NCBI GenBank assembly: GCA_038207625.1
Contig: JBBQZO010000017.1
Location: 50,138 to 114,137 of the forward strand
Length of the DNA stretch: 64,000 nucleotides
DNA from: JBBQZO01 sp038207625
GTDB lineage: Bacteria; Pseudomonadota; Gammaproteobacteria; Burkholderiales; Burkholderiaceae_D
Reading direction: 5' to 3'
Part shown: positions 8,243-16,494 of the stretch, piece after piece
Layout of the letters: each line of letters begins with the position of its first letter
Numbering within the stretch: position 1 is the stretch's first letter
Notes under the pieces: generated by a model
What the model saw: only the letters and a program-made list of their open reading frames with translations
Databases searched by the model: none
What the model was told of the DNA's origin: nothing
Translations under genes and position numbers: made by a program

Positions 8243-10019
8243 CACACCACCGGTGCGCGCACCGGGCCAGACCTGGCGCGCGCTGGCGCTGCTGCGCCAC
8301 GCCGCGCACGACGACCGCGCCCACCTCGGCTGGGCCGTGCTGTTCCTGCTGATCGCGGCCGGCCTGGAAGTGCTCGGCCCGATTCTGGGCAAGGCCTTGA
8401 TCGACCAGCATCTGCTGCCGCGCGTGCTCGACTGGCCGCGCATGGCCGCACTCTTGGGCGGCTGCCTGCTCAGCGGCTGGGCCGCCAGCGGCCTGCGCTA
8501 TCTGCAGCTGGTGCGCCTGTCGGGCCTGGCGATGCGCTCGGTGCGCCGGCTGCGTGAACGCGTCTACGCCCACGTGCTCGAGCTGCCGATGGCGTTCTTC
8601 GACCGCGCCCAGATCGGCCAGCTGGTCGGGCGCGTCACCAACGACACCGAGGCGGTCAAGACGCTGTACATCCAGGTACTGTTTGTCATCCTCGACAGCA
8701 GCATCGTGCTGTTCGGTATGCTCGCTGCGATGGCGTGGCTGGACTGGCATCTGGCGCTGATCGTGCTCGCGCTGGTGCCGGCGGTAATCGGCATCGTCTG
8801 GCTGTACCAGCGCTGGTCGGCGCCGGCGGTGACGCGCGCACGCGCGCTGCGCAGCGACATCAACGGCCAGCTGGCCGAATCGATCGGCGGCATGAGCGTA
8901 CTGCAGGCGAACAATGCCCAGACGCGCTTCGCGCAGCGCTTTGGCGCCACCAACGCGGGCCATTACGCGGCGCGCCTGGACGAGCTGCGCGCCAACGCCT
9001 GGCTGCTGCGCCCCGCGCTGGACCTGCTCAATATCGTGCTGCTGGTGGCGGTCATTTACAGCTTCGGCCAGCGCCAGATGAGCGCACCCGAAGTGGGTCT
9101 GCTGTACGCCTTCATCAGCTACATCGCGCGGGTGATCGAGCCGCTGATCCAGATCACGCTGCAGTTCAGCGGACTGCAGCAGGCGGTGGTGGCCACCGCG
9201 CGCGTGGCCACGCTGCTCGACCAGGCCAGCGCGCCCGAGCATGCGCCCGGCCGCGTCGACACGGGCGCGGCGGCGCCGCACGGCAGCGCGCCGGCGGTGC
9301 GCATCAACGCGCTGACGTTCGCCTACGTGCCTGGCCAGCCAGTGCTGCACGATTTCAACCTGGAGATCGCGCGCGGCGCCTTCGTGGGCATTGTCGGCCA
9401 CACCGGCAGCGGCAAGTCGACCCTGTTGTCGCTGCTGCTGCGCTACTACACGACGCAGCAGGGCACGATCGAGATCGACGGCGAACCGCTGGCGGGGATC
9501 GACAATGCGCGCTTTCGCGCCACCGTCGGGCTGGTGCCGCAGGACCCGTTCCTGCTGGCCACGTCGGCGCGCGAAAACATCGACATGGGGCGCGGCTTGA
9601 GCCAGGCGGCGATCGAAGCGGCCGCGCGCGCGGCCCACGCGCACGAATTCATCACGCAGCTCGAACACGGTTACGACACCGAACTGGGCGAAGGCGGCTC
9701 GCGCCTGTCGACCGGCCAGAAGCAGTTGCTGGCGATCGCGCGCGCGCTGGCCGGCCAGCCGCACATCCTGCTGCTCGACGAGGCCACCTCGCACATCGAT
9801 AGTCAGACCGAGCAGATCGTCCAGCAAGCGCTCGACGAGTTGCGCGGGCGCGTCACCGTGATCGCCATCGCGCATCGCCTGTCGACCATCCGCGCGGCCG
9901 ACCGGATCATCGTGCTCAACCACGGACGCCTGCAGGAAAGCGGCAGCCACGACGCGCTGATGCAGATCGACGGCGGCCTGTACCAGCGCTTGTACCTGTT
10001 GCAGCAACTGGCCGACTGA
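8232..10019 (+). CDS. mdlB: MdlB-like ABC exporter half-transporter
   Basis: A 595-residue ABC half-transporter with six membrane helices and a C-terminal ATPase. Walker A is GHTGSGKST (389-397), the signature is the MdlB-style LSTGQKQLLAIARAL and Walker B is ILLLDEATSHIDS with the catalytic Glu present. It therefore supplies the intact Walker B while MdlA supplies the degenerate one. The start codon lies inside the end of mdlA, so both subunits are made together. The substrate cannot be read from sequence. Confidence 0.88.
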   Translation: MHSDTPPVRAPGQTWRALALLRHAAHDDRAHLGWAVLFLLIAAGLEVLGPILGKALIDQHLLPRVLDWPRMAALLGGCLLSGWAASGLRYLQLVRLSGLAMRSVRRLRERVYAHVLELPMAFFDRAQIGQLVGRVTNDTEAVKTLYIQVLFVILDSSIVLFGMLAAMAWLDWHLALIVLALVPAVIGIVWLYQRWSAPAVTRARALRSDINGQLAESIGGMSVLQANNAQTRFAQRFGATNAGHYAARLDELRANAWLLRPALDLLNIVLLVAVIYSFGQRQMSAPEVGLLYAFISYIARVIEPLIQITLQFSGLQQAVVATARVATLLDQASAPEHAPGRVDTGAAAPHGSAPAVRINALTFAYVPGQPVLHDFNLEIARGAFVGIVGHTGSGKSTLLSLLLRYYTTQQGTIEIDGEPLAGIDNARFRATVGLVPQDPFLLATSARENIDMGRGLSQAAIEAAARAAHAHEFITQLEHGYDTELGEGGSRLSTGQKQLLAIARALAGQPHILLLDEATSHIDSQTEQIVQQALDELRGRVTVIAIAHRLSTIRAADRIIVLNHGRLQESGSHDALMQIDGGLYQRLYLLQQLAD

Positions 10020-10257
10020 ACGCAATGATGGCCGGATCAGCCCCGCCGGCGATGCGGCCACGGCCACGCGCCCGTGCGCGCCTGACGCGGCCGCGCAGAC
10101 GGCAGCGCCTGAAGGCGCCCGGCGCGCTGTGCGCGCACGATCTGGCGCACACAGCGCGCCACCGGGAGCGGGTAGAATGGCGCAGCGTCAACGTCGTTGC
10201 GCCCATTTCTGGGCGCAGGCCAGGCGCGCGTGGCGCCGCAACGCCAGAGGACCGAGC

Positions 10258-10791
10258 ATGGCTATGTTGTCTTTCATTGAGCGCGTCCTGTGCGCCGGCC
10301 TTGCCCTGTGCCTGGCCAGCGGCGCGGCGCGCGCGTCCGAGCCGGAACCGTTCGGCCTGATCGAGTCCAAGCCGCTCAACGAACTGTGGCTCAATGCCGG
10401 TTTTTACTCGTATCACACGCAGCGCGACAAGGGTTTGAACGACCGCAATCCGGGCCTGGGCGCCGAATGGCGTTTTTCCAGCGTCGGCGCGCTCACAGCT
10501 GGGCGCTTTTACAACAGCGACCGGCTCTACTCGAACTATGCGGGCGCGTATTACCAGCCAATTGCTGTCGGTCCGATGCGCCTGGGCTTGGTCGCCGGCG
10601 CCTTCGACGGCTATCCGCACATGAAAAACGGCGGCTGGTTTCTGGCCGCCATCCCGGTCCTCAGCATCGACTACCAGCGCGTCGGCCTGAACCTGTCGTT
10701 CGTTCCCAGTTACCGGGATCGGCTGTATGGCGCGATCTCGTTCCAGCTCAAGTTCAAGCTGTTCGACAAAACCGCAGGGGCGTCCGAGTAA
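10258..10791 (+). CDS. small outer-membrane beta-barrel protein (PagP-like fold possible)
   Basis: A 177-residue exported protein: a signal peptide (VLCAGLALCLASGAARA) followed by alternating hydrophobic strands rich in Tyr, Phe and Gly, ending in an amphipathic strand (GAISFQLKFKLF) as barrel proteins do. The IPVLSIDYQRVGLNLSFVPSY stretch and the size recall PagP, the lipid A palmitoyltransferase, but the PagP catalytic residues cannot be aligned with confidence. The start has an AGAGGA site 8 bases upstream. It could equally be a structural porin-like protein; function open. Confidence 0.55.
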   Translation: MAMLSFIERVLCAGLALCLASGAARASEPEPFGLIESKPLNELWLNAGFYSYHTQRDKGLNDRNPGLGAEWRFSSVGALTAGRFYNSDRLYSNYAGAYYQPIAVGPMRLGLVAGAFDGYPHMKNGGWFLAAIPVLSIDYQRVGLNLSFVPSYRDRLYGAISFQLKFKLFDKTAGASE

Positions 10792-10859
10792 AGTTCAAGC
10801 GCGCAGCGCGCAAGCCTGACGAGCGGCGCATCCGCGAGCAGACAGCGCCCGCCCCACGC

Positions 10860-12440
10860 TCAAGCGCGCAGCGCGCTATGCGCCACGCGCCGGTTGTAAG
10901 CGACACCGGCCAGCGCGGCCAGCACGCCCATGCCCAGCACCGCCAGCGCCGTGCCGGCAGTGGCCGAACCGTTGAAGGCGAGTACGTCAAAGGCCGGCAC
11001 CGCGTGTGCGCTCAGCGCCAGATACACCATCAGCATGAACAGCGCCACGAAGGTGCGCGGTGTGCCTGTGCAGCGTCCCAGCAGACTGGCCACGGCCGAC
11101 ACGCAGACCACACCGGCCAGCAGTGCGCCGGCGCGCAGCGGGTCGAGAACGCTCCAGCGCAGCGCGATCACACCGACAAACATCAGGCCGATCAGCATCG
11201 TCGCGGCCAGCTGGCGCGCATAACGACGCGGCGCGCCGCCCGGCAGCGCGCCGGTCATGTCCAGCGCACTGGCCTGGAAATCGCGGGTGGACAGGTCGGC
11301 CACCAGCACACCCCAGAACGCGACGATGGCCGTCAGCACGGCGCCCAGGCTGGCCGTGGGCGCCAGCAGCGAGCCGGCCAGGGCCGCGATCAGCGCGGCC
11401 ACCGCGCTGGGCGAGGCGGCCAGCGTCAAGGCCACGTCGGCCAGCACCTGGCCGGCCAGGCCGGGCAGCGCGCCGGCCAGCCGGAACAGCGGCGCGCTCA
11501 GGCGCGACAGCGGACGCAGCCAGCTGTCGAGCAGCGCCAGCGGCGAGCGGCGCAGCCGCGCACTGGACGCCTTGACGCGGTCCGGCGAATAGCGGTGAAA
11601 CAGCACACAGGCCGGCGCCAGGGGCAGCAGCGCCAGCACGGCGGCCGCGCAACGCAAGGCCACCGCTTGCGCGCTCCAGAACAGATTCGGTACCAGCAGC
11701 GGCGCCAGGCGCGCATCGAAGGGGTGCGAGCCGATTGCGATATTGTTGGTGTGCAGATGCAGTTTCAGATTGCTCAGCGCAATCGTCACGCCGGAGAAGT
11801 CGAACGCCATCCCATAGCGCAGCGTGGCGTCGGTGTCGTGCCCGAGCATGCCGACGAAGGAGCACAGCGCGATCCACACAAAGAAGTACAACACGTCGCC
11901 GGCCTTGCCCATCAGCGGCGCAAAGCTGTCGAACAGCGTCGCGCAGGCGGCGCTGAACATCAGCGCCGGCAGCAGCAACAAGATGTAGGTGCTCAGATAC
12001 ACCCACAGCGCCAGCGGTTCGCTGCTGCGCAGCAGGTGGCAAAACAGCATCGAAGCGGTGAACGCGCCGGCCAGCGCCAGCAGATACAGCAGCGCGCCCA
12101 GCCAGCGGCTGAACACGAACTGCGCGCTGCCGATCCGGCTCGCGCCAATCACCAGCCCGACGCCGCTGCGGATGTCCTCGCCGACCCGTCCGCGCACCAG
12201 ATAGAAACTGCCCAGCGTGAATATCAGTCCAAACGGAATCGCGCTGCCGAGCGCCAGCGCCGCGCTGGTGTACAGCATACGCGCGTGCTCGACGACGATC
12301 ATCGAGCGCCCGCCGGCCGGATCCGGTATCAGCATCAGGCCGATCGAGGCCACCACCAGCAGCGCCACCAGCGTCGACGTGCGGCGCAGGCGCAAACGCA
12401 TCTCGTTCCACACCAGCACGCCGAACAGGCGCGCGTTCAT
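10860..12440 (-). CDS. ABC-2 type transporter permease
   Basis: A 526-residue polytopic membrane protein with about 12 hydrophobic segments in two groups separated by a hydrophilic stretch near residues 290-320 (YSPDRVKASSARLRRS). This is the layout of fused ABC-2 permeases. It begins NARLFGVLVWNEMRLRLRR, the typical cytoplasmic start before the first helix. The ATG overlaps the stop of the ATPase gene by four bases (ATGA), so it forms an exporter with that ATPase. Cargo unknown. The last codons contain a 17-base sequence that is repeated just downstream of the gene. Confidence 0.8.
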   Translation of the reverse strand: MNARLFGVLVWNEMRLRLRRTSTLVALLVVASIGLMLIPDPAGGRSMIVVEHARMLYTSAALALGSAIPFGLIFTLGSFYLVRGRVGEDIRSGVGLVIGASRIGSAQFVFSRWLGALLYLLALAGAFTASMLFCHLLRSSEPLALWVYLSTYILLLLPALMFSAACATLFDSFAPLMGKAGDVLYFFVWIALCSFVGMLGHDTDATLRYGMAFDFSGVTIALSNLKLHLHTNNIAIGSHPFDARLAPLLVPNLFWSAQAVALRCAAAVLALLPLAPACVLFHRYSPDRVKASSARLRRSPLALLDSWLRPLSRLSAPLFRLAGALPGLAGQVLADVALTLAASPSAVAALIAALAGSLLAPTASLGAVLTAIVAFWGVLVADLSTRDFQASALDMTGALPGGAPRRYARQLAATMLIGLMFVGVIALRWSVLDPLRAGALLAGVVCVSAVASLLGRCTGTPRTFVALFMLMVYLALSAHAVPAFDVLAFNGSATAGTALAVLGMGVLAALAGVAYNRRVAHSALRA

Positions 12441-13306
12441 GCCGCCAGCTCCTGCTGCGCGTAACGCTGTGCCATCAGCGCCTCTTCCAGGCTGGGCTCG
12501 ACATGCAGCGCGCCCTGGCAAGGCGACTCGGGATGGGCGATGCGCAGGCTGACCCGGCCGCCCTGACGCTGCGCGTGCAGCACATGCACCTGGTGGCGCA
12601 GCACCTCGTAGTGGGCCGTGTCGACCTGCACCGCCCACACCTGGCCGCGCGCCAGGCCGAGCATCGCGTCCGGCGTCTCGAAGGCGATCAGCTTACCGGC
12701 ACGCATGATGGCCAGCTCGCTGGCGATGCTCTCGACGTCGGACACGATGTGGGTCGACATGATGACCAGCTTATTGAAGCCCAGTTCGGCGAGCAGGTTG
12801 CGAAAGCGCAGCCGCTCCTCCGGGTCCAGGCCCGCTGTCGGCTCGTCGACGATCAGGATGTCCGGGTCATTGAGCAGTGCCTGGGCGATGCCCAGCCGGC
12901 GTTTCATGCCGCCCGAAAAACTGGCAGCCGGACGGCGCGCATGCTCGTGCAGGTTGACCAGTTCGAGCAGGTGCTCGATGCGCGCCGGGTCGCGCACCCC
13001 TTTCAGGGCGGCGAAATACTGCATGAATTCGAGCGCCGTCAGGTTCGGATACACCCCGAAGTCCTGCGGCAAAAAACCCAGCCGGCCGCGGATCGCGTCG
13101 GGCTGCTTGACGATGTCGATGCCGTTGAACAGGATCTGCCCGCTGCTCGGTCGGGTCAGCGTGGCAATCATCTGCATCAGGCTGGTCTTGCCGGCGCCAT
13201 TATGGCCGATCAGGCCCACCACGCCGCGCTCGAGCGTGAGCGTAACATCATCGACGGCGTTGACACCCTTGCCGTACGTTTTGACCACATTGCGAATTTC
13301 CAGCAT
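12437..13306 (-). CDS. ABC transporter ATP-binding protein
   Basis: A 289-residue ATPase of the ABC-2/drug-export class. Walker A GHNGAGKT is at residues 34-41, the Q-loop is in FLPQDFGVYPNL, the signature is SFSGGMKRRLG, Walker B is ILIVDEPTAGLD and the H-loop is in MSTHIVSDVE. The start at 13306 is set by a strong GGAGGAT ribosome site; an upstream in-frame start would add 11 unlikely residues. It is translationally coupled to the permease gene downstream. Confidence 0.88.
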   Translation of the reverse strand: MLEIRNVVKTYGKGVNAVDDVTLTLERGVVGLIGHNGAGKTSLMQMIATLTRPSSGQILFNGIDIVKQPDAIRGRLGFLPQDFGVYPNLTALEFMQYFAALKGVRDPARIEHLLELVNLHEHARRPAASFSGGMKRRLGIAQALLNDPDILIVDEPTAGLDPEERLRFRNLLAELGFNKLVIMSTHIVSDVESIASELAIMRAGKLIAFETPDAMLGLARGQVWAVQVDTAHYEVLRHQVHVLHAQRQGGRVSLRIAHPESPCQGALHVEPSLEEALMAQRYAQQELAA

Positions 13307-13546
13307 GTCGAATCCTCCAATGACGCCACGATATCGCAAAGCGGCGCCGCCACCGCGAAGAATCGGATGGAGCGCCGAATTGGCAGCATGGAACGCCGAT
13401 TTTGCACCTTCACCGAGGCCCGCAGCGGTGCCCCGCGCGCATCGCCACCAAGGCCGCGCTCGTCAACGTCGCCTCGGGGTAAAATTTATCGTTATACTGG
13501 CATTTCCACCCTGCAACAAGAATATAATTGCTGTCGGCATTCCGCA

Positions 13547-13552
13547 TATAAT
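13547..13552 (+). promoter_or_regulatory. candidate -10 box for TPR-GGDEF gene
   Basis: A perfect TATAAT lies 34 bases before the start of the diguanylate cyclase gene in an A+T-rich patch of an otherwise GC-rich divergent gap. No good -35 box sits at 16-18 bases, so activator help or an extended element may be needed. Confidence 0.45.
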
Positions 13553-13585
13553 GACTATGGCGTAGGGTGTTTAGCAAGGGAAACA

Positions 13586-15706
13586 ATGTTGGCTGGCTCG
13601 AAAGACATGTCGCTAATACGGATCAGCATCGCGCTGGTGTTGCTTTGCTGTGTCCCGCGCGCGGGGCTATGCCAAAGCCCGCTCGACGCCCAACTGGCCG
13701 AGCTGCGCGAGAGCGCCCGTTACGTCCCCGAAAAAGCCCAGGTGACCTTGCTGCAGTTGGAGGCCCAGGCGCGCGCCGCCGGCGTGCCCACCCGCGCCGA
13801 ATTCATCAGCCAGCTGGCGCTGACCTACATGCGCATCGGACAGCGCGACAAGGCCCTGCTGCTGGCCAATGAGGTTGTCGCGCTGGGCAAGCAACAACAC
13901 GACAACGTGGCGCTGACCAAGGGTTTGCTGGTGCAGTCCTATGTGCGCTATGGGATGGCCGACCTGAAGACGTCGCACCAACTGGCGGCCGAAGCGGAAA
14001 AGGTGGCCAATAGCACGACCGATCTGCCGCTGCGTGTACAGGCCACCATGAGCGCCGGACAGGCCTTTGCCGAGGACGGCAATTTCCCCCCCGCGCTGAA
14101 AAAAATGCAGGAAGCGGTCGCCTTGGCGCGCACCACCAATGCGCCGCTGCCACTGCTGTCGGCGCTGTCGGCGCTGATCGACCTGTACGACCAGATGAAG
14201 CAGTATGACAAGGGCTTCGAGAATCTCGACGAGACCTGGGCGCTGGCCAGCGCGCTCAAATCGCCCGGGCGCATGGCGTCGGCCAAGATCACCGAGTACT
14301 CGCTGTCGATCGATACCAATCAGCCGGTGCGCGCGCTCAAGGCCCAGCAAGAGGCGCTGGTGCTGGCGCGCCAGATCGGCGCCACCAATCTGATCTCGCT
14401 GTGTCTGGTGAATTTGTCGGACAGCTACCTGAAGGCGCACGACTACCCGAACACCATCCGCTATGCCGACCAGGCGCTGGCGGCGGCGCGCGGGCGCAAC
14501 GACCTCGACACCGAAGCGACTGCCTACATCAACATCGGCCAGGCTTATATGGGCATGGGCCGGCTGGCCGACGGCAAGCGCAGCATGGAAGCGGGCATGG
14601 CGCAGTATGAAAAATCGGGCAACAAACCCGAACTGCAATCGGTGCTGATGGAATACGGCCAGGCGCTCGAGCACGCCGGCGACATCGGCGGCGCCCTGGC
14701 GATCTACCATCGCGAGCGCACGATCTCGAATGAATTGTTTGAAAAGCAGCGCCAGAAAGCGGTCTGGGAGCTGCAAGAGAAATACGAGGCCGACAAGCAG
14801 CTGCGCCAGATCCTGCTGCTGTCGCGCGAGAATCAGGTCAAGACCGCCGAGATCGACAACCGACGCCTGCAGCAGCGCGTCTGGTGGCTGCTGGCGGTGG
14901 TGTTTGCGCTAGCGGCGGTGATCGTCGGCCTGCTGTATCGCAAGGTGCGCCACGCCAATGCCCAGCTCGAGGTAAAGAACCTGGAACTGAAGGCGCAAAG
15001 CTCGCGCGACCCGCTCACGGCCTTGTACAACCGGCGCCACTTCCAGGAATTCATGCGCGCCCACACCGAGCTTGAGCAGCGCGGCAGCGGCCCGACCGGC
15101 GAGGACATCGTGGGCGCCCTGTTCCTGCTCGACGTGGACCACTTCAAGCACGTCAACGACGGCTACGGTCACGCCGCCGGCGACGCCGTGCTGAAGATGA
15201 TCGCCGAGAACCTGCGCGAGATCTTGCGCGAGACCGACATGATCGTGCGCTGGGGCGGCGAGGAATTCCTGGCCTTCCTGCCAGCCATTCCGCGCAGCGG
15301 CGTCGACGACATCGCGCGGCGCATCCTGGCCGGCATCTCGAGCCACGTGATCGACTACCAGGGCAACAAGATTTCGGTCAACGTGTCGGTCGGTTTCGCG
15401 CCCTACCCCTTGATCCCGGCCCAGCACCCGCTGCCGTGGGAGCGCGCCGTCAATCTGGTCGACATGGCGCTGTATCTGGCCAAGGCGCACGGACGCAACC
15501 GCGCGTACGGCGTGCGCGGCTTCATCAACTTCGAGAAGACCTCGATGGAGGCCATCGAGCAGGACCTGGAACGCGCCTGGCGCGCCGGCTTCGTCGATCT
15601 GGCCATCGTGCTGGGCAACCAGCCCGAGCAGCCTGCGCCGACCGAGCCGGTGAGCAGCGTTGCCAGCTGTCCGAGCGCGCCGCTGATCGTGCCCGCCAGC
15701 ACCTGA
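13586..15706 (+). CDS. TPR-GGDEF membrane diguanylate cyclase
   Basis: A 706-residue protein: signal sequence (ISIALVLLCCVPRAGLC), about 400 residues of tetratricopeptide-like helical repeats in the periplasm, one membrane helix (about 432-452, WWLLAVVFALAAVIVGLLY), a short coiled coil and a cytoplasmic GGDEF domain. The active-site motif GGEEF is at 557-561 and the inhibitory I-site RETD lies five residues before it at 548-551, so it should make c-di-GMP from GTP and be product-inhibited. The periplasmic TPR part probably senses a protein or envelope signal. The start has an AAGGG site; Met at 13607 is an alternative. Confidence 0.88.
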   Translation: MLAGSKDMSLIRISIALVLLCCVPRAGLCQSPLDAQLAELRESARYVPEKAQVTLLQLEAQARAAGVPTRAEFISQLALTYMRIGQRDKALLLANEVVALGKQQHDNVALTKGLLVQSYVRYGMADLKTSHQLAAEAEKVANSTTDLPLRVQATMSAGQAFAEDGNFPPALKKMQEAVALARTTNAPLPLLSALSALIDLYDQMKQYDKGFENLDETWALASALKSPGRMASAKITEYSLSIDTNQPVRALKAQQEALVLARQIGATNLISLCLVNLSDSYLKAHDYPNTIRYADQALAAARGRNDLDTEATAYINIGQAYMGMGRLADGKRSMEAGMAQYEKSGNKPELQSVLMEYGQALEHAGDIGGALAIYHRERTISNELFEKQRQKAVWELQEKYEADKQLRQILLLSRENQVKTAEIDNRRLQQRVWWLLAVVFALAAVIVGLLYRKVRHANAQLEVKNLELKAQSSRDPLTALYNRRHFQEFMRAHTELEQRGSGPTGEDIVGALFLLDVDHFKHVNDGYGHAAGDAVLKMIAENLREILRETDMIVRWGGEEFLAFLPAIPRSGVDDIARRILAGISSHVIDYQGNKISVNVSVGFAPYPLIPAQHPLPWERAVNLVDMALYLAKAHGRNRAYGVRGFINFEKTSMEAIEQDLERAWRAGFVDLAIVLGNQPEQPAPTEPVSSVASCPSAPLIVPAST

Positions 15707-15712
15707 GGCGTC

Positions 15713-15744
15713 GGCGCCGCGCGCGCCGATCCGCTTGCGGCGCC
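15713..15744. terminator. possible bidirectional hairpin between convergent genes
   Basis: GGCGCCG (15713-15719) and CGGCGCC (15738-15744) are perfect inverted repeats in the 51-base gap between the convergent diguanylate cyclase and lipoprotein genes. No clear T run follows on either side, so termination is only likely from position. Confidence 0.35.
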
Positions 15745-15757
15745 GGCTGGGTGCGAC

Positions 15758-16210
15758 CTATTTTTGCTGCTGGCCGCGCCCGGCTTCTTCCAGCTTGGCG
15801 CCCGCGTTCTCGAGCTTTTTGCCAGCCGCCACAGCCGTCTTGCCGGTCGCCTCGGCCGCCTTGCCGATGTTGGTGCTGGCCGTCTCGGCCGCCTTGTCCA
15901 GCTTCGCATTCGCGCTGTCGGCGGCCTGCTCGAGCTGCTTGCCGGCGCTGTCAATCTGCTTGCCCGCACTGTCGGTAGCCTTGTCGATCTGCTCGCGGGT
16001 GTTCTGCGCGCCCTTGGCCAGCTGCGTCTCGACGTCGCGAGCCGCCTGGATAGGCGCGTTGAGCTCGCGTGAAATCTTCTCACCGGCGGTCTCGGCCGAG
16101 GCGGATGCCGATTCGACCTTCAGCGCATCGTCCTTTTTTTGGCAAGCGCTCAGCGCGCAGCACAGCGCGCCCAAGGTCAGAATCGTACTCACTGCTGTTG
16201 GCATTTTCAT
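15758..16210 (-). CDS. helical repeat lipoprotein
   Basis: A 150-residue lipoprotein: a signal ending ALSAC followed by QKKDD, then continuous amphipathic helix built from Ala/Lys/Gln/Glu-rich 11-mer-like repeats such as KQIDSAGKQLEQAAD and KLDKAAETASTN. The pattern resembles apolipoprotein/LEA-type helices. The charge pattern suggests an envelope-attached rod; the function is unknown. The start at 16210 is supported by GGGAGA 5 bases upstream; longer in-frame reading upstream is Cys/Arg-rich and not real. Confidence 0.72.
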   Translation of the reverse strand: MKMPTAVSTILTLGALCCALSACQKKDDALKVESASASAETAGEKISRELNAPIQAARDVETQLAKGAQNTREQIDKATDSAGKQIDSAGKQLEQAADSANAKLDKAAETASTNIGKAAEATGKTAVAAGKKLENAGAKLEEAGRGQQQK

Positions 16211-16494
16211 TGCGTCTCCCGTTACGTTGTGGTCGTTCAAACAAGCTCCGCTGCAAGCATACACCGGCGCCGCATAAACGCTTGCACGCCTTCGTCGCTG
16301 GCAGCTTGCCCGGCAGATTATGGCGCTGCGGGTGGGCCATGCAACGCGCCTTGCGCGCCGTGACACGCAAGGGCGCAAGCAGCGCGAGCACGGCGCGCCG
16401 GTGCTGACGGCGCATTTCGATTGACAGCGGCGCGCCACATCCTGACAATCAAAACAAGTTTGCCATTCACGCCTCGCGTCCAGAAAGGACCTCC

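Noticed and set aside
12503..13585. Upstream extension of the TPR-GGDEF frame
   Set aside because: It runs through the ABC ATPase gene on the other strand; the signal peptide and ribosome site place the real start at 13586.
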